A stretch of DNA of 64,000 nucleotides from Lachnospiraceae bacterium KM106-2 (GCA_009731425.1 AP018794.1:496001-560000), one strand, 5' to 3'; positions 24,903 through 33,907 are shown, counted from the first letter of the stretch. A program made the numbers and translations. Notes: a model not told the origin generated them from the sequence alone.

Positions 24903-26663
24903 ATGAATAAAGAGTGGTCATTAGATGTGCTATATAAAGGTTATGATGATCCAGCATTTATCGAGGATTTTAAACAATTAGAAGAAGTATGTAATGAAAT
25001 CAATTTATTTAGTAAAGACCTTGCTAGTGCAGTATCAGCAGAGGATAATAAGGTCATCAGAGCAATCCAGTTATATGAGAAAATGACATTGAAGATGATG
25101 AACTTATATTTCTACTTAGAATTACGTCAGACAACAAATACAACGGATTCAGAAACAACGAATTATATCAATAAAGTTCAGAAATTAGATTGCTCTATCA
25201 CAAAGTCGCTTGCTGTGATCGACCGTTATTTCTCAAGAATCACTGACATTGGTACAGTCGTTAAAAGTCATAAAGAGTTATCCGAGTATCAATATTTCTT
25301 AACGCAAAAGAAAGAAGATGCAAAATACCTTCTTAGCGATGATGTAGAAGAAGCTATCTCTAAGATGAACTTAAGCGCAGGTTCAGCATGGTCCCGCTTA
25401 CAAGAATATTTAACTTCTACGGTTGAAGTTGACTATGATGGTAAGAAAGTGACACTTTCTGAAATTCGTAACTTAGCTTATAGCGGCGACAAGGCAGTTC
25501 GTAAAGCTGCTTATGAAGCAGAACTTGCTTGTTATGAGAAGATTAAGGATTCTGTCTGCTTTTCATTAAACAGCATCAAGTCGCAAGTGAATACGATTTC
25601 TGAAATGCGTGGATATGGATCTGTTCTTGATATGACATTAAATCAAGCTCATATGAAGAAATCAACTTTAGATGCCATGTTTACTGCATTGAAAGAATAT
25701 TTACCAAGATTCCATGAATATCTGAGGAGAAAAGCAAGTCTATTAGGATATGAGAATGGACTCCCTTGGTTTGAAATGTTTGCTCCAATGGGAAAGGAAA
25801 ATACGACATTTACAGTAGAAGAGGCAAGAGATTATTTATTAAAACATTTCTCTGCATTTAGTAAGGATATTGCAGATATTATCGAAGAGGCATTTGCAAA
25901 TTCATGGATTGATTTCTATCCAAGAAAAGGTAAGGTAGGAGGAGCATTCTGTGAAAATATTCCTCAAAAGAAACAAAGTCGTGTATTAACCAACTTTGAT
26001 GGAAAATTAACTTCTGTAGTTACCTTAGCGCACGAATTAGGTCATGCATATCATGGAAGTATGATTCAGGATCATGCTCCATTAAACTGGGATTATAGTA
26101 TGCCAGTTGCAGAGACTGCTTCTACTTTTAATGAGACAGTTATTATGAATGCGGCGATCAATGAAGCAGATGGGGAAGAAAAACTTGCCTTGATCGAAAG
26201 TCAGTTGCAAGATATTACTCAGATCATGTGTGATATCTATTCAAGATATCTATTTGAAAGTGCAGTTGTGGAGCGTGCTAAGACAGATTTTATGTCAGCA
26301 GATGAATTAAGTGAGATGATGCTACAAGCACAGAAGGAAGCTTATGGCGATGGTTTAGACCCAGAATTCTTACATCCATATATGTGGGTAAATAAATCTC
26401 ATTATTATTCAGAAGCATTATCCTTCTACAACTTCCCATATGCCTTTGGTGGCTTATTCGCGAGAGGCCTATATGAAAAGTATAAAGAAGAAGGAGATTC
26501 GTTCATGCCAAAATACCGTGCCCTTCTTCGCGCGACAACCGTTGCCAGTGTGGAAGATGCTGCGATGGAAGCAGGAGTTAATCTTGAAGATCCAGAATTC
26601 TTTAGAAAGAGCCTTGCTTCTTACGATGAATTAATTACTGAATTCCTAGAATTGACAAAATAG
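24903..26663 (+). CDS. pepF: Oligoendopeptidase F (M3 family)
   Basis: A 586-residue cytoplasmic zinc metallopeptidase. The HExxH motif is in VTLAHELGHAYHGSM (about residue 378-382), with the third ligand region PVAETASTFNETVI 25 residues later, and the C-terminal AFGGLFARGLYEKYK motif is typical of the PepF/M3B family. It cuts medium peptides, which fits its location directly downstream of the peptide transporter genes. RBS AGGAGG precedes the ATG by 7. A terminator follows. The size matches the family (about 600). Confidence 0.9.
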   Translation: MNKEWSLDVLYKGYDDPAFIEDFKQLEEVCNEINLFSKDLASAVSAEDNKVIRAIQLYEKMTLKMMNLYFYLELRQTTNTTDSETTNYINKVQKLDCSITKSLAVIDRYFSRITDIGTVVKSHKELSEYQYFLTQKKEDAKYLLSDDVEEAISKMNLSAGSAWSRLQEYLTSTVEVDYDGKKVTLSEIRNLAYSGDKAVRKAAYEAELACYEKIKDSVCFSLNSIKSQVNTISEMRGYGSVLDMTLNQAHMKKSTLDAMFTALKEYLPRFHEYLRRKASLLGYENGLPWFEMFAPMGKENTTFTVEEARDYLLKHFSAFSKDIADIIEEAFANSWIDFYPRKGKVGGAFCENIPQKKQSRVLTNFDGKLTSVVTLAHELGHAYHGSMIQDHAPLNWDYSMPVAETASTFNETVIMNAAINEADGEEKLALIESQLQDITQIMCDIYSRYLFESAVVERAKTDFMSADELSEMMLQAQKEAYGDGLDPEFLHPYMWVNKSHYYSEALSFYNFPYAFGGLFARGLYEKYKEEGDSFMPKYRALLRATTVASVEDAAMEAGVNLEDPEFFRKSLASYDELITEFLELTK

Positions 26664-26680
26664 AAGATAAGATGCTTAAA

Positions 26681-26721
26681 AAAAGCGATCACCTTTATAG
26701 TTTAGAGGTGGTTGCTTTTTT
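26681..26721 (+). terminator. Intrinsic terminator after pepF
   Basis: AAGCGATCACCT pairs with AGGTGGTTGCTT (two G-T pairs), followed by seven Ts. It closes the opp-pepF operon. Confidence 0.8.
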
Positions 26722-26819
26722 TATGTGATACAATTTGTGCTTGCAATTTCCGTTTTCTGGATAAATAATAAATAGAGAGATTACGTTATTACATACAAAC
26801 ATAGGAAAGAGGTAATTAT

Positions 26820-27188
26820 ATGCTTACATTAGATAAACATAATATTATCAACCAGTTAGAGCAAGGCTTTTTAATACAGAATCATCAGTTTCATCCAAGG
26901 TATTTTATCCTTCAGGTAGATGACCCTGAATTTGGATGTGAGGGAAGACCAGAGGGTGAGACGATATATGGTCAGATTACGTTGCTTTCGTTGAAAGGAA
27001 CCTTTGTATTGCAGGTAGAAGAACCATTTCTATGGAAATCGGGAATCGATGATAGAATGTGGATTGGCAGACTCGACGGCACAGAAGGTATCATCATGAA
27101 ACGTGAGATAAGAGATGCTTATGCGATCATGGAGCCGAAGGATTATGAATATATGAATCAGATCTATGAGGAAATGAGTCATCGCTAA
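26820..27188 (+). CDS. Hypothetical protein of 122 residues
   Basis: A soluble acidic protein starting MLTLDKHNIINQLEQGFLIQ. RBS GAAAGAGG lies about 6 bases before the ATG. The middle contains EGRPEGETIYGQITLLSLKG and later WIGRLDGTEGIIMKREIRD, a predominantly beta pattern, then a helical C-terminus. No catalytic motif, membrane segment or signal peptide is evident. I recognise no family. It is followed by another hypothetical gene of membrane type and has its own promoter region after the pepF terminator. Confidence 0.55.
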   Translation: MLTLDKHNIINQLEQGFLIQNHQFHPRYFILQVDDPEFGCEGRPEGETIYGQITLLSLKGTFVLQVEEPFLWKSGIDDRMWIGRLDGTEGIIMKREIRDAYAIMEPKDYEYMNQIYEEMSHR

Positions 27189-27226
27189 GAGGTGGCAACA
27201 ACATAATTAGCTGGAATATACTAAAT

Positions 27227-27622
27227 ATGAGCTTGTTAGTGGTGAGTGTCATGTTTGTATATGGAATCATAGTTTATGTTATCTGGGGAATCCTTGCAGT
27301 AACCGTATTTATAAGTGGTAAGACACTATTAGAAAATCTGTGGAAGAAAGAATATCAGATCAATTATGAAATTAATGATTTTGTTTATAGCATTGGAATG
27401 GTAGGAGCATATTCTATGATTTATATTCTTCAAAAGTCAATCCTTGATGGAGAGCAGGAGAATATCATTTTATCCATGCTATTAGGCTTATATCTGATCA
27501 TCTGTATCAGTGTCTATATGAAAGTATATACCAATGATCCAAGAATTCTATTACGTGTTTTACTGCTCATGCTATTTCCAGGTTTCCTTTTTATAGTATA
27601 TTTCATTAAAGCTTGTTTATAA
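27227..27622 (+). CDS. Hypothetical membrane protein of 131 residues
   Basis: The product has about four hydrophobic segments (residues 5-28, 50-68, 80-97 and 105-128), linked by short charged loops, with a mildly basic loop WKKEYQINYEINDF after the first. The ribosome-binding site before 27227 is weak (GCTGGAAT), so an internal ATG at 27251 is an alternative start. It follows the hypothetical gene at 26820 by 38 bases. No family recognised. A short integral membrane protein is all that can be said. Confidence 0.5.
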   Translation: MSLLVVSVMFVYGIIVYVIWGILAVTVFISGKTLLENLWKKEYQINYEINDFVYSIGMVGAYSMIYILQKSILDGEQENIILSMLLGLYLIICISVYMKVYTNDPRILLRVLLLMLFPGFLFIVYFIKACL

Positions 27623-27640
27623 GAAAAAAGGTGGGGTTCT

Positions 27641-28160
27641 ATGATTATTAATGTAAGCGCAAGAACAGATATCCCTAATTACTATGGAGATTGGTTATTT
27701 AGTCGATTAGAGGAGGGATATGTATTAGTTAGAAACCCCTATTCGTATCATCAGGTCACTCGATATGAACTAAATACGGATGTCGTAGATAGTATCGTGC
27801 TATGGACGAAAAATCCAGCTCCCATTTTAGATCGGTTGGAGCAATTAAAACCATTTCATCCTTATTTTTTTGTAACGATCACACCCTATGATAAGGAAAT
27901 AGAGAAACAGGTACCTCCTTATCAAGAAGTGATAGAAAGCTTTCACAGTTTATGTGATCAGCTTTATTGATCCATATAAGAAGACGAAGCGAAAAATGAA
28001 AGAGGTTAAGGAAGTATCTAAGATAGAGCAGATTGAACTATGCAAGATCGATCAAAGCAAAGGTAGCGACCCATCAAGTATCTTCGCCATTTTTATATGG
28101 AGAATTAGAACCGCAGGACAGGATTCATAGGGCGAAGCAGAAGAGTATCTTAGAGAGTTA
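27641..28160 (+). pseudogene. Degraded DUF1848 gene
   Basis: Residues 1-109 (27641-27970) read as the N-terminus of a DUF1848 protein (INVSARTDIPNYYGDW, then VDSIVLWTKNPAPIL). A premature stop follows, yet related sequence continues in other frames: FIDPYKKTKRKMKEV about 27963-28007, and a C-terminal remnant with LYGELEPQDRIHRAKQKS about 28095-28150. DUF1848 proteins are normally about 300 residues with a Cys-rich iron-sulphur region in the last third; that Cys region is missing here. So the gene has at least one frameshift and an internal deletion of several hundred bases and is decayed. The RBS AAAAGGTGGGG is still intact. Confidence 0.75.
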
Positions 28161-28239
28161 GATCAATCTATAGTCAGCGGGAATAGAAAACGATCACTTC
28201 GGATATAGTAAAGAACAGCAAAGATCAGGAGTGAGTAGA

Positions 28240-28842
28240 ATGGAATTATTTGAAGAGATGCAAAGACATTTAGTAGACGATGAAAAACCAAGTGAGTTTA
28301 TAAAGAAGGCGGCTTTTATGGAGAGTTATAGAAGGCCGCCTTTTACTATGATTTTTCGTTTATCTTCGATTGAACAGTCTCCTAAATATCATCCGGAAGG
28401 AGATGCATTAATTCATACATTGCTTGTGGTAGATGAAGCAGCAAAATTAAGAGATCAGAGTACAGATCCTGTGGGATTTATGTGGGCAGCACTGTTACAT
28501 GATATCGGAAAATTCACGACGACAAGAATGAGAAAAGGAAGGATTACATCGTATGATCACGATCGAGAAGGAGGGAAGCTGGCAGCTGAATTTATGAGTT
28601 ATTTTCCTGTGAGTCAGGAAATGGTAGACTATGTATCGGGCATGGTCAGATTTCATATGCATATTTTATATATCAATCAGAATTTACCTTTTGGACAACC
28701 GAAGGAACTGGTAAGACAAGTACCAGTAAAGGATGTAGCTTTATTAGGATTTGCTGACCGAATGGGCAGACTTGGTGCAGATAAGGAAAAAGAAACGAAA
28801 GAGATCAGGCAGTTTAAAGATAAAATGAAAAAGTACCATTAG
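28240..28842 (+). CDS. HD-domain phosphohydrolase
   Basis: A 200-residue protein. The HD motif appears as ALLHDIGKFTTT (about residues 85-96), preceded by IHTLLVVDEAA and followed by HDREGGKLAAEF, which supply the metal-binding His and Asp residues of the HD superfamily (nucleotidase, phosphodiesterase or tRNA processing enzymes). The start at ATG 28240 follows AGGAG at 28226-28230; the GTG at 28231 abuts that site. The substrate is unknown. It converges on the Lrp gene with a 4-base overlap at their stops. Confidence 0.75.
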   Translation: MELFEEMQRHLVDDEKPSEFIKKAAFMESYRRPPFTMIFRLSSIEQSPKYHPEGDALIHTLLVVDEAAKLRDQSTDPVGFMWAALLHDIGKFTTTRMRKGRITSYDHDREGGKLAAEFMSYFPVSQEMVDYVSGMVRFHMHILYINQNLPFGQPKELVRQVPVKDVALLGFADRMGRLGADKEKETKEIRQFKDKMKKYH

Positions 28843-29282
28843 AGGCGATTCTCCGTTTCTTTTAGGGTAGATAGAATGATTAACGTATTGGTTTTTTTTA
28901 CACCAGGAATTGATTTTAAATGATAAGTCAAGAAGGTATCTAGTTCGGTAGTATCCTTTACCAGTAATTTAAGCAGGTAGTCATATTGACCTGCGATATG
29001 GTAGGATTCTAAAACTTCGCTATATTGTAAAATGGCTTCTTGAAAGTTTTCTAATTTACTTGTATCTTCTAATGAGATTAAGACGATAGCCATTAGATTG
29101 TAATTCATCAGATTACGATTTACCTTGACCGTATACTTTTCTATAATATGGCTGTCTTCTAGTTTGTGTATCCGCTCGGAAACAGCAGGAATTGATAACT
29201 TTACTTTTTTGCTGATTTCGGAAGCGGTAGCACGGCTATTATCTTTTAATATGTTAAGTATTGCAAAGTCTGTATTATCCAT
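28839..29282 (-). CDS. Lrp/AsnC-family transcriptional regulator
   Basis: A 147-residue regulator. The N-terminal winged helix (DNTDFAILNILKDNSRATAS, then IPAVSERIHKLEDSHIIEKY) is followed by the RAM ligand-binding domain (about residues 65-140: VLESYHIAGQYDYLLKLLVK has the typical G-x-x-D turn). Start: ATG at 29282 is preferred because GGAG is 7 bases upstream; the TTG at 29288 is too close. The gene has its own promoter region shared with the divergent debranching enzyme gene, with an inverted repeat in between that could be its operator. Lrp proteins often respond to amino acids. Confidence 0.85.
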   Translation of the reverse strand: MDNTDFAILNILKDNSRATASEISKKVKLSIPAVSERIHKLEDSHIIEKYTVKVNRNLMNYNLMAIVLISLEDTSKLENFQEAILQYSEVLESYHIAGQYDYLLKLLVKDTTELDTFLTYHLKSIPGVKKTNTLIILSTLKETENRL

Positions 29283-29311
29283 ATCCAAGCTCCATTCTAT
29301 ATTTTCCCACT

Positions 29312-29378
29312 ATTATACTATAAAACTTTAGCGATGTAAAGTGCTAAGGTTGTATAAAAATAAATTCTATGCTAAAAT
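29312..29378. promoter_or_regulatory. Divergent promoters and candidate Lrp operator
   Basis: Minus strand: TTTACA (29335-29340) and TATAAT (29312-29317), 17-base spacer, for the Lrp gene. Plus strand: TTGTAT (29350-29355) and TAAAAT (29373-29378), 17-base spacer, for the debranching enzyme gene. Between and across the two -35 boxes lies AACTTTAGC/GCTAAGGTT (29324-29351), an 8 of 9 base inverted repeat suitable as a dimer site for Lrp. Confidence 0.65.
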
Positions 29379-29418
29379 ATTTGTGGTATTTATTGGTTAA
29401 GTAGGAAAGGGATTAAAT

Positions 29419-31455
29419 ATGGAGGAAAAATATAGATTAGGAAGAGGATTCTTTCGAGACACCCGCGAGGGAATCGAGAGAGAATGGTTAGTAACAAATG
29501 GAATCGGGGGATATGCTAACCAAAGTATTATAGGAAGCAATACAAGAAATCATAGTGGATATTTAAATGTTTCATTTAATCCACCATCGGATCGTTATAC
29601 TGTTTTAAATAAAACCCATGAAATGCTAGAACGAAAAGGTTATAAATATAATTTAAATACACAAAGCTACATATCAGGAGAAGAGGAAGGATATCAGTAT
29701 CTGACTCGTTTTGAACTAGATGCCGTTCCATCTTATATTTATACAGTGGATAATGTAAGGATTAAAAAGACGATCGCATTAGAGCAAAAACATAATACGG
29801 TCTTTATCTGTTATGAAATTGATAATGGCGGAGAAGAAGTGACTTTTAAGATCACACCTGAATTTACTTATAAAGAGTTAGGAAGTACTAAGCATCACTC
29901 AGAAATTCAATTTGAGCAGGAACTTGATGTGAAGACATTAACTTTGATACCAAAAGAGAACCGGGAGCATACAATCTATTTTCAAATGTCGGACGGAATC
30001 TTTTTTGATCGTTCCTTATTGCCAACTTCCATGGCAACACCTGATTATATCTACTCAGAAAATGAATTACATACGATCGATATTCGCAATGGGTCGAACG
30101 AAAGTGATAGTTCCTATACACCTTACGAAGTGGTAGTGTCCATACCAGAAGCTTCAACGAAGCGATTTTTCCTACGTTGTTCAGTGGAAGGGTTTGAACA
30201 TCGAGATGGTTTTGCAGTCATTGAAGACTGTAGAAAGAGAAGAGAAGCTTTGATGGACCAAGCTGGATATCAAGATTCTTTTGCGCGAATGTTAAGCTTT
30301 AGTGCAGATAGTTTTATCGTAGATCGTAAATCAACGGGACTTAAGACTATTTTGGCAGGATATCCATGGTTTTTAGACTGGGGCCGTGATACAATGATCG
30401 CCTTTACAGGATTGACTTTATGTACGAATCGTTTTGAAGATGCGAAAGACATTTTGCGTTCCTTTGTAAGATATGAGAAGGATGGATTACTACCCAATGT
30501 ATTTCCATCTTTTGATAAAGATAAGCCGTGGTATAATACAATGGATGCCTCACTTTGGTATTTCTATGCGGTATATCAATACTTAAACTATACGAAGAGC
30601 AAGTCAGAAGAAACATTTGTACGTGAGGAATTATACCCAGCAATGAAACGGATCATAAAAGCGTATCAGGAAGGAACTCATTTTCAGATTCATATGGATT
30701 CGGATGGATTGATCCAAGGAGGGTCGAACCTTGATCAGATCACTTGGATGGATGTCAGAGTTGGAGATTGGGTCGTTACACCAAGACATGGAAAGCCAGT
30801 GGAGATCAATGCTTTATGGTACAATGCGCTTTGTATTATGTCTAAACTTGCAACGATGTTTGGAGAAGATCCTTGTAACTATGATAAGTTAGCAGAGCAA
30901 GTAAAACAAAGCTTTACTCTGAAGTTCTGGAACGAAGAAAAAGGATGTCTTTATGATGTGATCGAAATGAATGATAATAATGAGGAGATTCCGGATGATA
31001 AGATTCGTCCTAATCAGCTTTATGCATTATCCTTACCATTTGAATTGTTAGATAAAAAGAAAGCTCGTTCTATTATGAGCATTGTTTCAGAGCAGCTTTA
31101 TACGCCTTATGGAATCCGTTCTTTAAGTAATCGCGATAAAGAGTACAAAAATAAATATATTGGACCACTGAGTCTTCGTGATGGGGCCTATCATATGGGA
31201 ACTGCTTGGGCATATTTATCTGGTGCCTATATCTCAGCATTAACGAAGACATATGATCACTCAAAAGAGATTATTGCTAGAGCAAATGAGATGTGTCATT
31301 ATTTTGAGGATCATCTACAGGATGGATGTCTAAATGGAATCGCAGAAATATTTGATGGTGATTATTCAAGCACAAGCAGGGGATGTTACTCTCAGGCTTG
31401 GAGTGTGGGTGAGGTACTTCGAGCTTATACCGAAGATGTATTGCCTTATTTATAA
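29419..31455 (+). CDS. Glycogen debranching enzyme (amylo-alpha-1,6-glucosidase type)
   Basis: A 678-residue cytosolic enzyme. The N-terminal domain opens EWLVTNGIGGYANQSI and YLNVSFNPPSDR, which is typical of prokaryotic GDE N-domains, and the C-terminal (alpha/alpha)6 barrel has LAGYPWFLDWGRDTMIAFTG (about residues 312-331), where Asp is part of the catalytic site, and later SLRDGAYHMGTAWAYLSGAY. It trims alpha-1,6 branches from glycogen-like glucans. Its length matches the family (650-700). It stands alone after the divergent promoter shared with the Lrp gene. Confidence 0.85.
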   Translation: MEEKYRLGRGFFRDTREGIEREWLVTNGIGGYANQSIIGSNTRNHSGYLNVSFNPPSDRYTVLNKTHEMLERKGYKYNLNTQSYISGEEEGYQYLTRFELDAVPSYIYTVDNVRIKKTIALEQKHNTVFICYEIDNGGEEVTFKITPEFTYKELGSTKHHSEIQFEQELDVKTLTLIPKENREHTIYFQMSDGIFFDRSLLPTSMATPDYIYSENELHTIDIRNGSNESDSSYTPYEVVVSIPEASTKRFFLRCSVEGFEHRDGFAVIEDCRKRREALMDQAGYQDSFARMLSFSADSFIVDRKSTGLKTILAGYPWFLDWGRDTMIAFTGLTLCTNRFEDAKDILRSFVRYEKDGLLPNVFPSFDKDKPWYNTMDASLWYFYAVYQYLNYTKSKSEETFVREELYPAMKRIIKAYQEGTHFQIHMDSDGLIQGGSNLDQITWMDVRVGDWVVTPRHGKPVEINALWYNALCIMSKLATMFGEDPCNYDKLAEQVKQSFTLKFWNEEKGCLYDVIEMNDNNEEIPDDKIRPNQLYALSLPFELLDKKKARSIMSIVSEQLYTPYGIRSLSNRDKEYKNKYIGPLSLRDGAYHMGTAWAYLSGAYISALTKTYDHSKEIIARANEMCHYFEDHLQDGCLNGIAEIFDGDYSSTSRGCYSQAWSVGEVLRAYTEDVLPYL

Positions 31456-31505
31456 GTCATCGTTTAAATAGAAATAAATTATAAGTAATAATAAGGGGGA
31501 TTCAT

Positions 31506-32216
31506 ATGAATCAAGATTATCAGAATTATCAAACACAGAACTATCAAGGTGGACAGGAGACAACGGCAAATGCGCAAAAGGTAATGAGCAGAACATTTTT
31601 ATTTATGTTCCTGGTACTAGCCTTATCAGCAGCCTCTGCTTATATTACTGCCAATTCGGATTTGGGATTTGAACTCTTAATGAATTCAGGATATACCGTT
31701 TTGATCGTTGCAGAATTAGTTGTTTTCTTTATTGCATCTTACGTAATGAGAAAAGAGATGACGGTATTATCTGCTATTATGCTAGTCGCCTATTCCATCA
31801 TCAATGGAATGACGTTAAGTGTAATCTTCTATATTTATGATATGACGTCTATTGTAAATATCTTTCTTATGGCAGCTGCTTTGTTTGGCGGTATGGCTGT
31901 GTTTGGAATGATAACAAAGAAAGATCTGACTACGATGGGTCAGATGGGAATTATGGCACTCTGGGGTGTGATCATTTTTGGAGTAGCAAACCTATTTATT
32001 AAAAGTGAGAGCTTAGATTTAGGATTGAGCGTGATCGGTTTGGCATTATTTATTGGAATTACCGCTTACGATACACAGAGAATTAAAGAGAATGCTTCTT
32101 ATTATGGAGCAGATCAAGTGAATACAGCCGCTATGTTTGGTGCGCTTTGTCTCTATCTTGATTTTATCAATATCTTTTTGAAGTTATTACGTTTGTTTGG
32201 AAATAAAAGAAATTAA
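31506..32216 (+). CDS. Bax inhibitor-1 / YccA family membrane protein
   Basis: A 236-residue protein with a Gln/Asn/Tyr-rich hydrophilic N-terminus (residues 1-25) and seven hydrophobic segments. Family markers are MSRTFLFMFLVLALSAA, LLGY-like central helices, and near the C-terminus GLALFIGITAYDTQRIKENA followed by LCLYLDFINIFLKLLRLFG, which matches the BI-1/YccA ending (AYDTQ and LYLDFINLF). The Asp residues are proposed for pH-sensitive calcium leak in structural work on a bacterial homologue. Independent gene, terminated downstream. Confidence 0.9.
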   Translation: MNQDYQNYQTQNYQGGQETTANAQKVMSRTFLFMFLVLALSAASAYITANSDLGFELLMNSGYTVLIVAELVVFFIASYVMRKEMTVLSAIMLVAYSIINGMTLSVIFYIYDMTSIVNIFLMAAALFGGMAVFGMITKKDLTTMGQMGIMALWGVIIFGVANLFIKSESLDLGLSVIGLALFIGITAYDTQRIKENASYYGADQVNTAAMFGALCLYLDFINIFLKLLRLFGNKRN

Positions 32217-32220
32217 TAGA

Positions 32221-32261
32221 AAAGAGGCCGATACACTTTATTGTGTGTCAGCCTCTTTTTG
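32221..32261. terminator. Terminator between BI-1 and the zinc-ribbon gene
   Basis: AAAGAGGC...ACAC and GTGT...GCCTCTTTTT form a long imperfect stem; A-rich on the left and T-rich on the right, so it may act for both strands. Confidence 0.75.
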
Positions 32262-32270
32262 TATTAAAAA

Positions 32271-32678
32271 TTAAGTTCTTTTAATGAATTGATATTTACA
32301 GCGAGGACAAGTGATCTCGATCTGTCCTTTTCCTTTTGGTACACGGATTCGTTGTTTACAATTCTTACAAGTGTAATAGCGATGGTTATGATCTTTTACT
32401 TCATTAGTATGAAAAATCTGTTTGAATTTATAGGAGATAGGATTCCAAAATCCTAAAAATTTCTGATTCTCTTTTCGACGTTTATCGTAATTTCTTGATA
32501 GAATACGGAAGATACAATAAACAAAAGAAAAGTAATAAACCAGATAAAGTATTTGATCCACACGATATGGAGTAAATAAAGAAATGATATTTGTTAATAC
32601 ACAAAGTCCTAATAATCCGATGCTTAACTGATCGGTTCCATATCGTCCATACATAAATCTTCGTAGTGCGTTCATCAT
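32271..32678 (-). CDS. Zinc-ribbon membrane protein
   Basis: A 135-residue protein with two membrane helices (about residues 18-40 and 45-62) and a C-terminal zinc ribbon. The ribbon reads YYTCKNCKQRIRVPKGKG followed by ITCPRCKYQF, so two CxxC pairs form a typical treble-clef or rubredoxin-like zinc site. RBS GGAGGG before the ATG supports the start. Likely a membrane protein of unknown function, with the cytosolic ribbon binding nucleic acid, protein or only zinc. Two ATGs in tandem (MMNAL); the first is chosen by spacing. Confidence 0.6.
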   Translation of the reverse strand: MMNALRRFMYGRYGTDQLSIGLLGLCVLTNIISLFTPYRVDQILYLVYYFSFVYCIFRILSRNYDKRRKENQKFLGFWNPISYKFKQIFHTNEVKDHNHRYYTCKNCKQRIRVPKGKGQIEITCPRCKYQFIKRT

Positions 32679-32781
32679 AGTAATCCCTCCATTTGTATCG
32701 ATTATATCATGAATTTATGAAGATACAATGAAATTCCGACAATTTTATACTTTTTTAATGGATGAAAACTTCCCTACAAAC

Positions 32782-32817
32782 TAAAAATCTCCGGCTACAT
32801 AAAGTAGACCGGAGATT
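32782..32817 (-). terminator. Terminator of the cold-shock gene
   Basis: On the minus strand CTCCGGTCTAC pairs with GTAGCCGGAG around a short loop, followed by ATTTTTAG. Confidence 0.75.
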
Positions 32818-32838
32818 TTCTTAATGCTATTATAAAGA

Positions 32839-33042
32839 CTAAGCTACAGTTACGTTAACTGCTTGAGCACCACGTGCTCCTTCAGTTACTTCGAAAGTTA
32901 CGCTTTGTCCTTCTTCTAAAGTTTTGAAACCTTCAGCAGCGATTCCAGTGTAGTGAACGAAGATGTCTTGACCATTTTCTTCGTTAGTGATGAAACCATA
33001 TCCTTTGTCTTTATTGAACCATTTTACAGTACCTTTATTCAT
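32839..33042 (-). CDS. Cold-shock protein (CspA family)
   Basis: A 67-residue single-domain cold-shock protein. It begins [20 protein letters not shown] with the RNP1 motif KGYGFIT, followed by the RNP2 motif DIFVHYTGI (consensus VFVHFSAI), so it binds single-stranded RNA and DNA as an RNA chaperone. The size is typical. RBS AGGAGG is 8 bases before ATG. The leader is long (about 130 bases) with a strong hairpin, see separate entries. Present-day names (cspA-E) cannot be assigned by sequence alone. Confidence 0.93.
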   Translation of the reverse strand: MNKGTVKWFNKDKGYGFITNEENGQDIFVHYTGIAAEGFKTLEEGQSVTFEVTEGARGAQAVNVTVA

Positions 33043-33085
33043 TATAAGATACCTCCTACAAATTATTATTCATATTTTTCGGTGA

Positions 33086-33150
33086 TAATAAAAAATCACA
33101 TGCCAACGTAAATCATCAAGTAGAATACTGACTTACGATACTGCATGTGA
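33086..33150 (-). promoter_or_regulatory. Terminator-like hairpin in the cold-shock gene leader
   Basis: On the minus strand TCACATGC pairs with GCATGTGA (outer, 8 bp) and CGTAAGTCA with TGATTTACG (inner, 9 bp, one wobble), directly followed by TTTTTTATTATC. It lies between the promoter and the ATG, about 45 bases before the gene, so it could attenuate or sense temperature. Confidence 0.6.
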
Positions 33151-33180
33151 ATCAAATCTAACATCAAAAATACTAACTTT

Positions 33181-33209
33181 ATATTAACATGGAATAAATT
33201 TAGTGTCAA
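33181..33209 (-). promoter_or_regulatory. Cold-shock gene promoter
   Basis: On the minus strand TTGACA (33204-33209) and TAATAT (33181-33186) are 17 bases apart; transcript start near 33174 gives a 5' UTR of about 130 bases. Confidence 0.75.
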
Positions 33210-33331
33210 CAGATATTTTATCAAAATAATAACAATCAAAGTCTTTTTATTTACCAAAAAGTTTGATAATATAGTAATACAAAGTAAAGCATTACTTTGG
33301 TGAAGTGAGAAGTGGAAATGAGGTATCTACA

Positions 33332-33907
33332 ATGAATGTAAATGTATTGTTGTTTGAGGAGTTTGACTCCCTTGATGTGTTTGGTCCAGTTGAAATGTTA
33401 CAGGCGATAGAAGGGTATGAGATACACTTTTTCTCTATGCAAGGAGGACCTGTTTGCGCTTATTCCGGCGCGGTTATTGAGACAGATTCAGTTGATCAGA
33501 TGGACCCAGAGGGAATCTTATTAATTCCAGGAGGAAAAGGAACAAGAACTTTAGTAAAAGATGAAATCTTCCTTTCATTTTTAAAGGAAGCTGCTGTAAA
33601 ATCAAGCAATTGTCTTACCGTATGTACGGGTAGTGCACTACTTGCCGAAACGGGGTTATTAGATGGTAAACGTGCAGCGACAAATCACAATGCGTTTGAA
33701 TGGGTTAAAAGCTGTAGAAAGCAAGTAGAATGGGTCTATAATGCGCGTTGGATCGCAGAAGGAAAGTATTATACATCCGCTGGTGTGAGTGCCGGAATGG
33801 ATCTTGCATTAGCCTTCATCGAGGACAAGTTCGGCTTAGAAAAAGCTATGGAAATTGCTAAATTCATGGAATATCACTATTGTGGAGAACAGTATGAGGA
33901 AGATTAA
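33332..33907 (+). CDS. DJ-1/PfpI family protein
   Basis: A 191-residue class I glutamine amidotransferase-like protein. The nucleophile elbow is LTVCTGSALLAETGLLDG (Cys about residue 102), preceded by ILLIPGGKGTRTLV with the conserved GG, and followed by ATNHNAFEWV. The size and the Glu near the N-terminus (LLFEEFDSLDVFGPVEML) fit the DJ-1/PfpI or isonitrile hydratase-like group. Role unknown; relatives act as chaperones, deglycases or hydratases. The start at ATG 33332 has GAGG 8 bases upstream. It overlaps the MBL gene by 14 bases. Confidence 0.8.
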   Translation: MNVNVLLFEEFDSLDVFGPVEMLQAIEGYEIHFFSMQGGPVCAYSGAVIETDSVDQMDPEGILLIPGGKGTRTLVKDEIFLSFLKEAAVKSSNCLTVCTGSALLAETGLLDGKRAATNHNAFEWVKSCRKQVEWVYNARWIAEGKYYTSAGVSAGMDLALAFIEDKFGLEKAMEIAKFMEYHYCGEQYEED

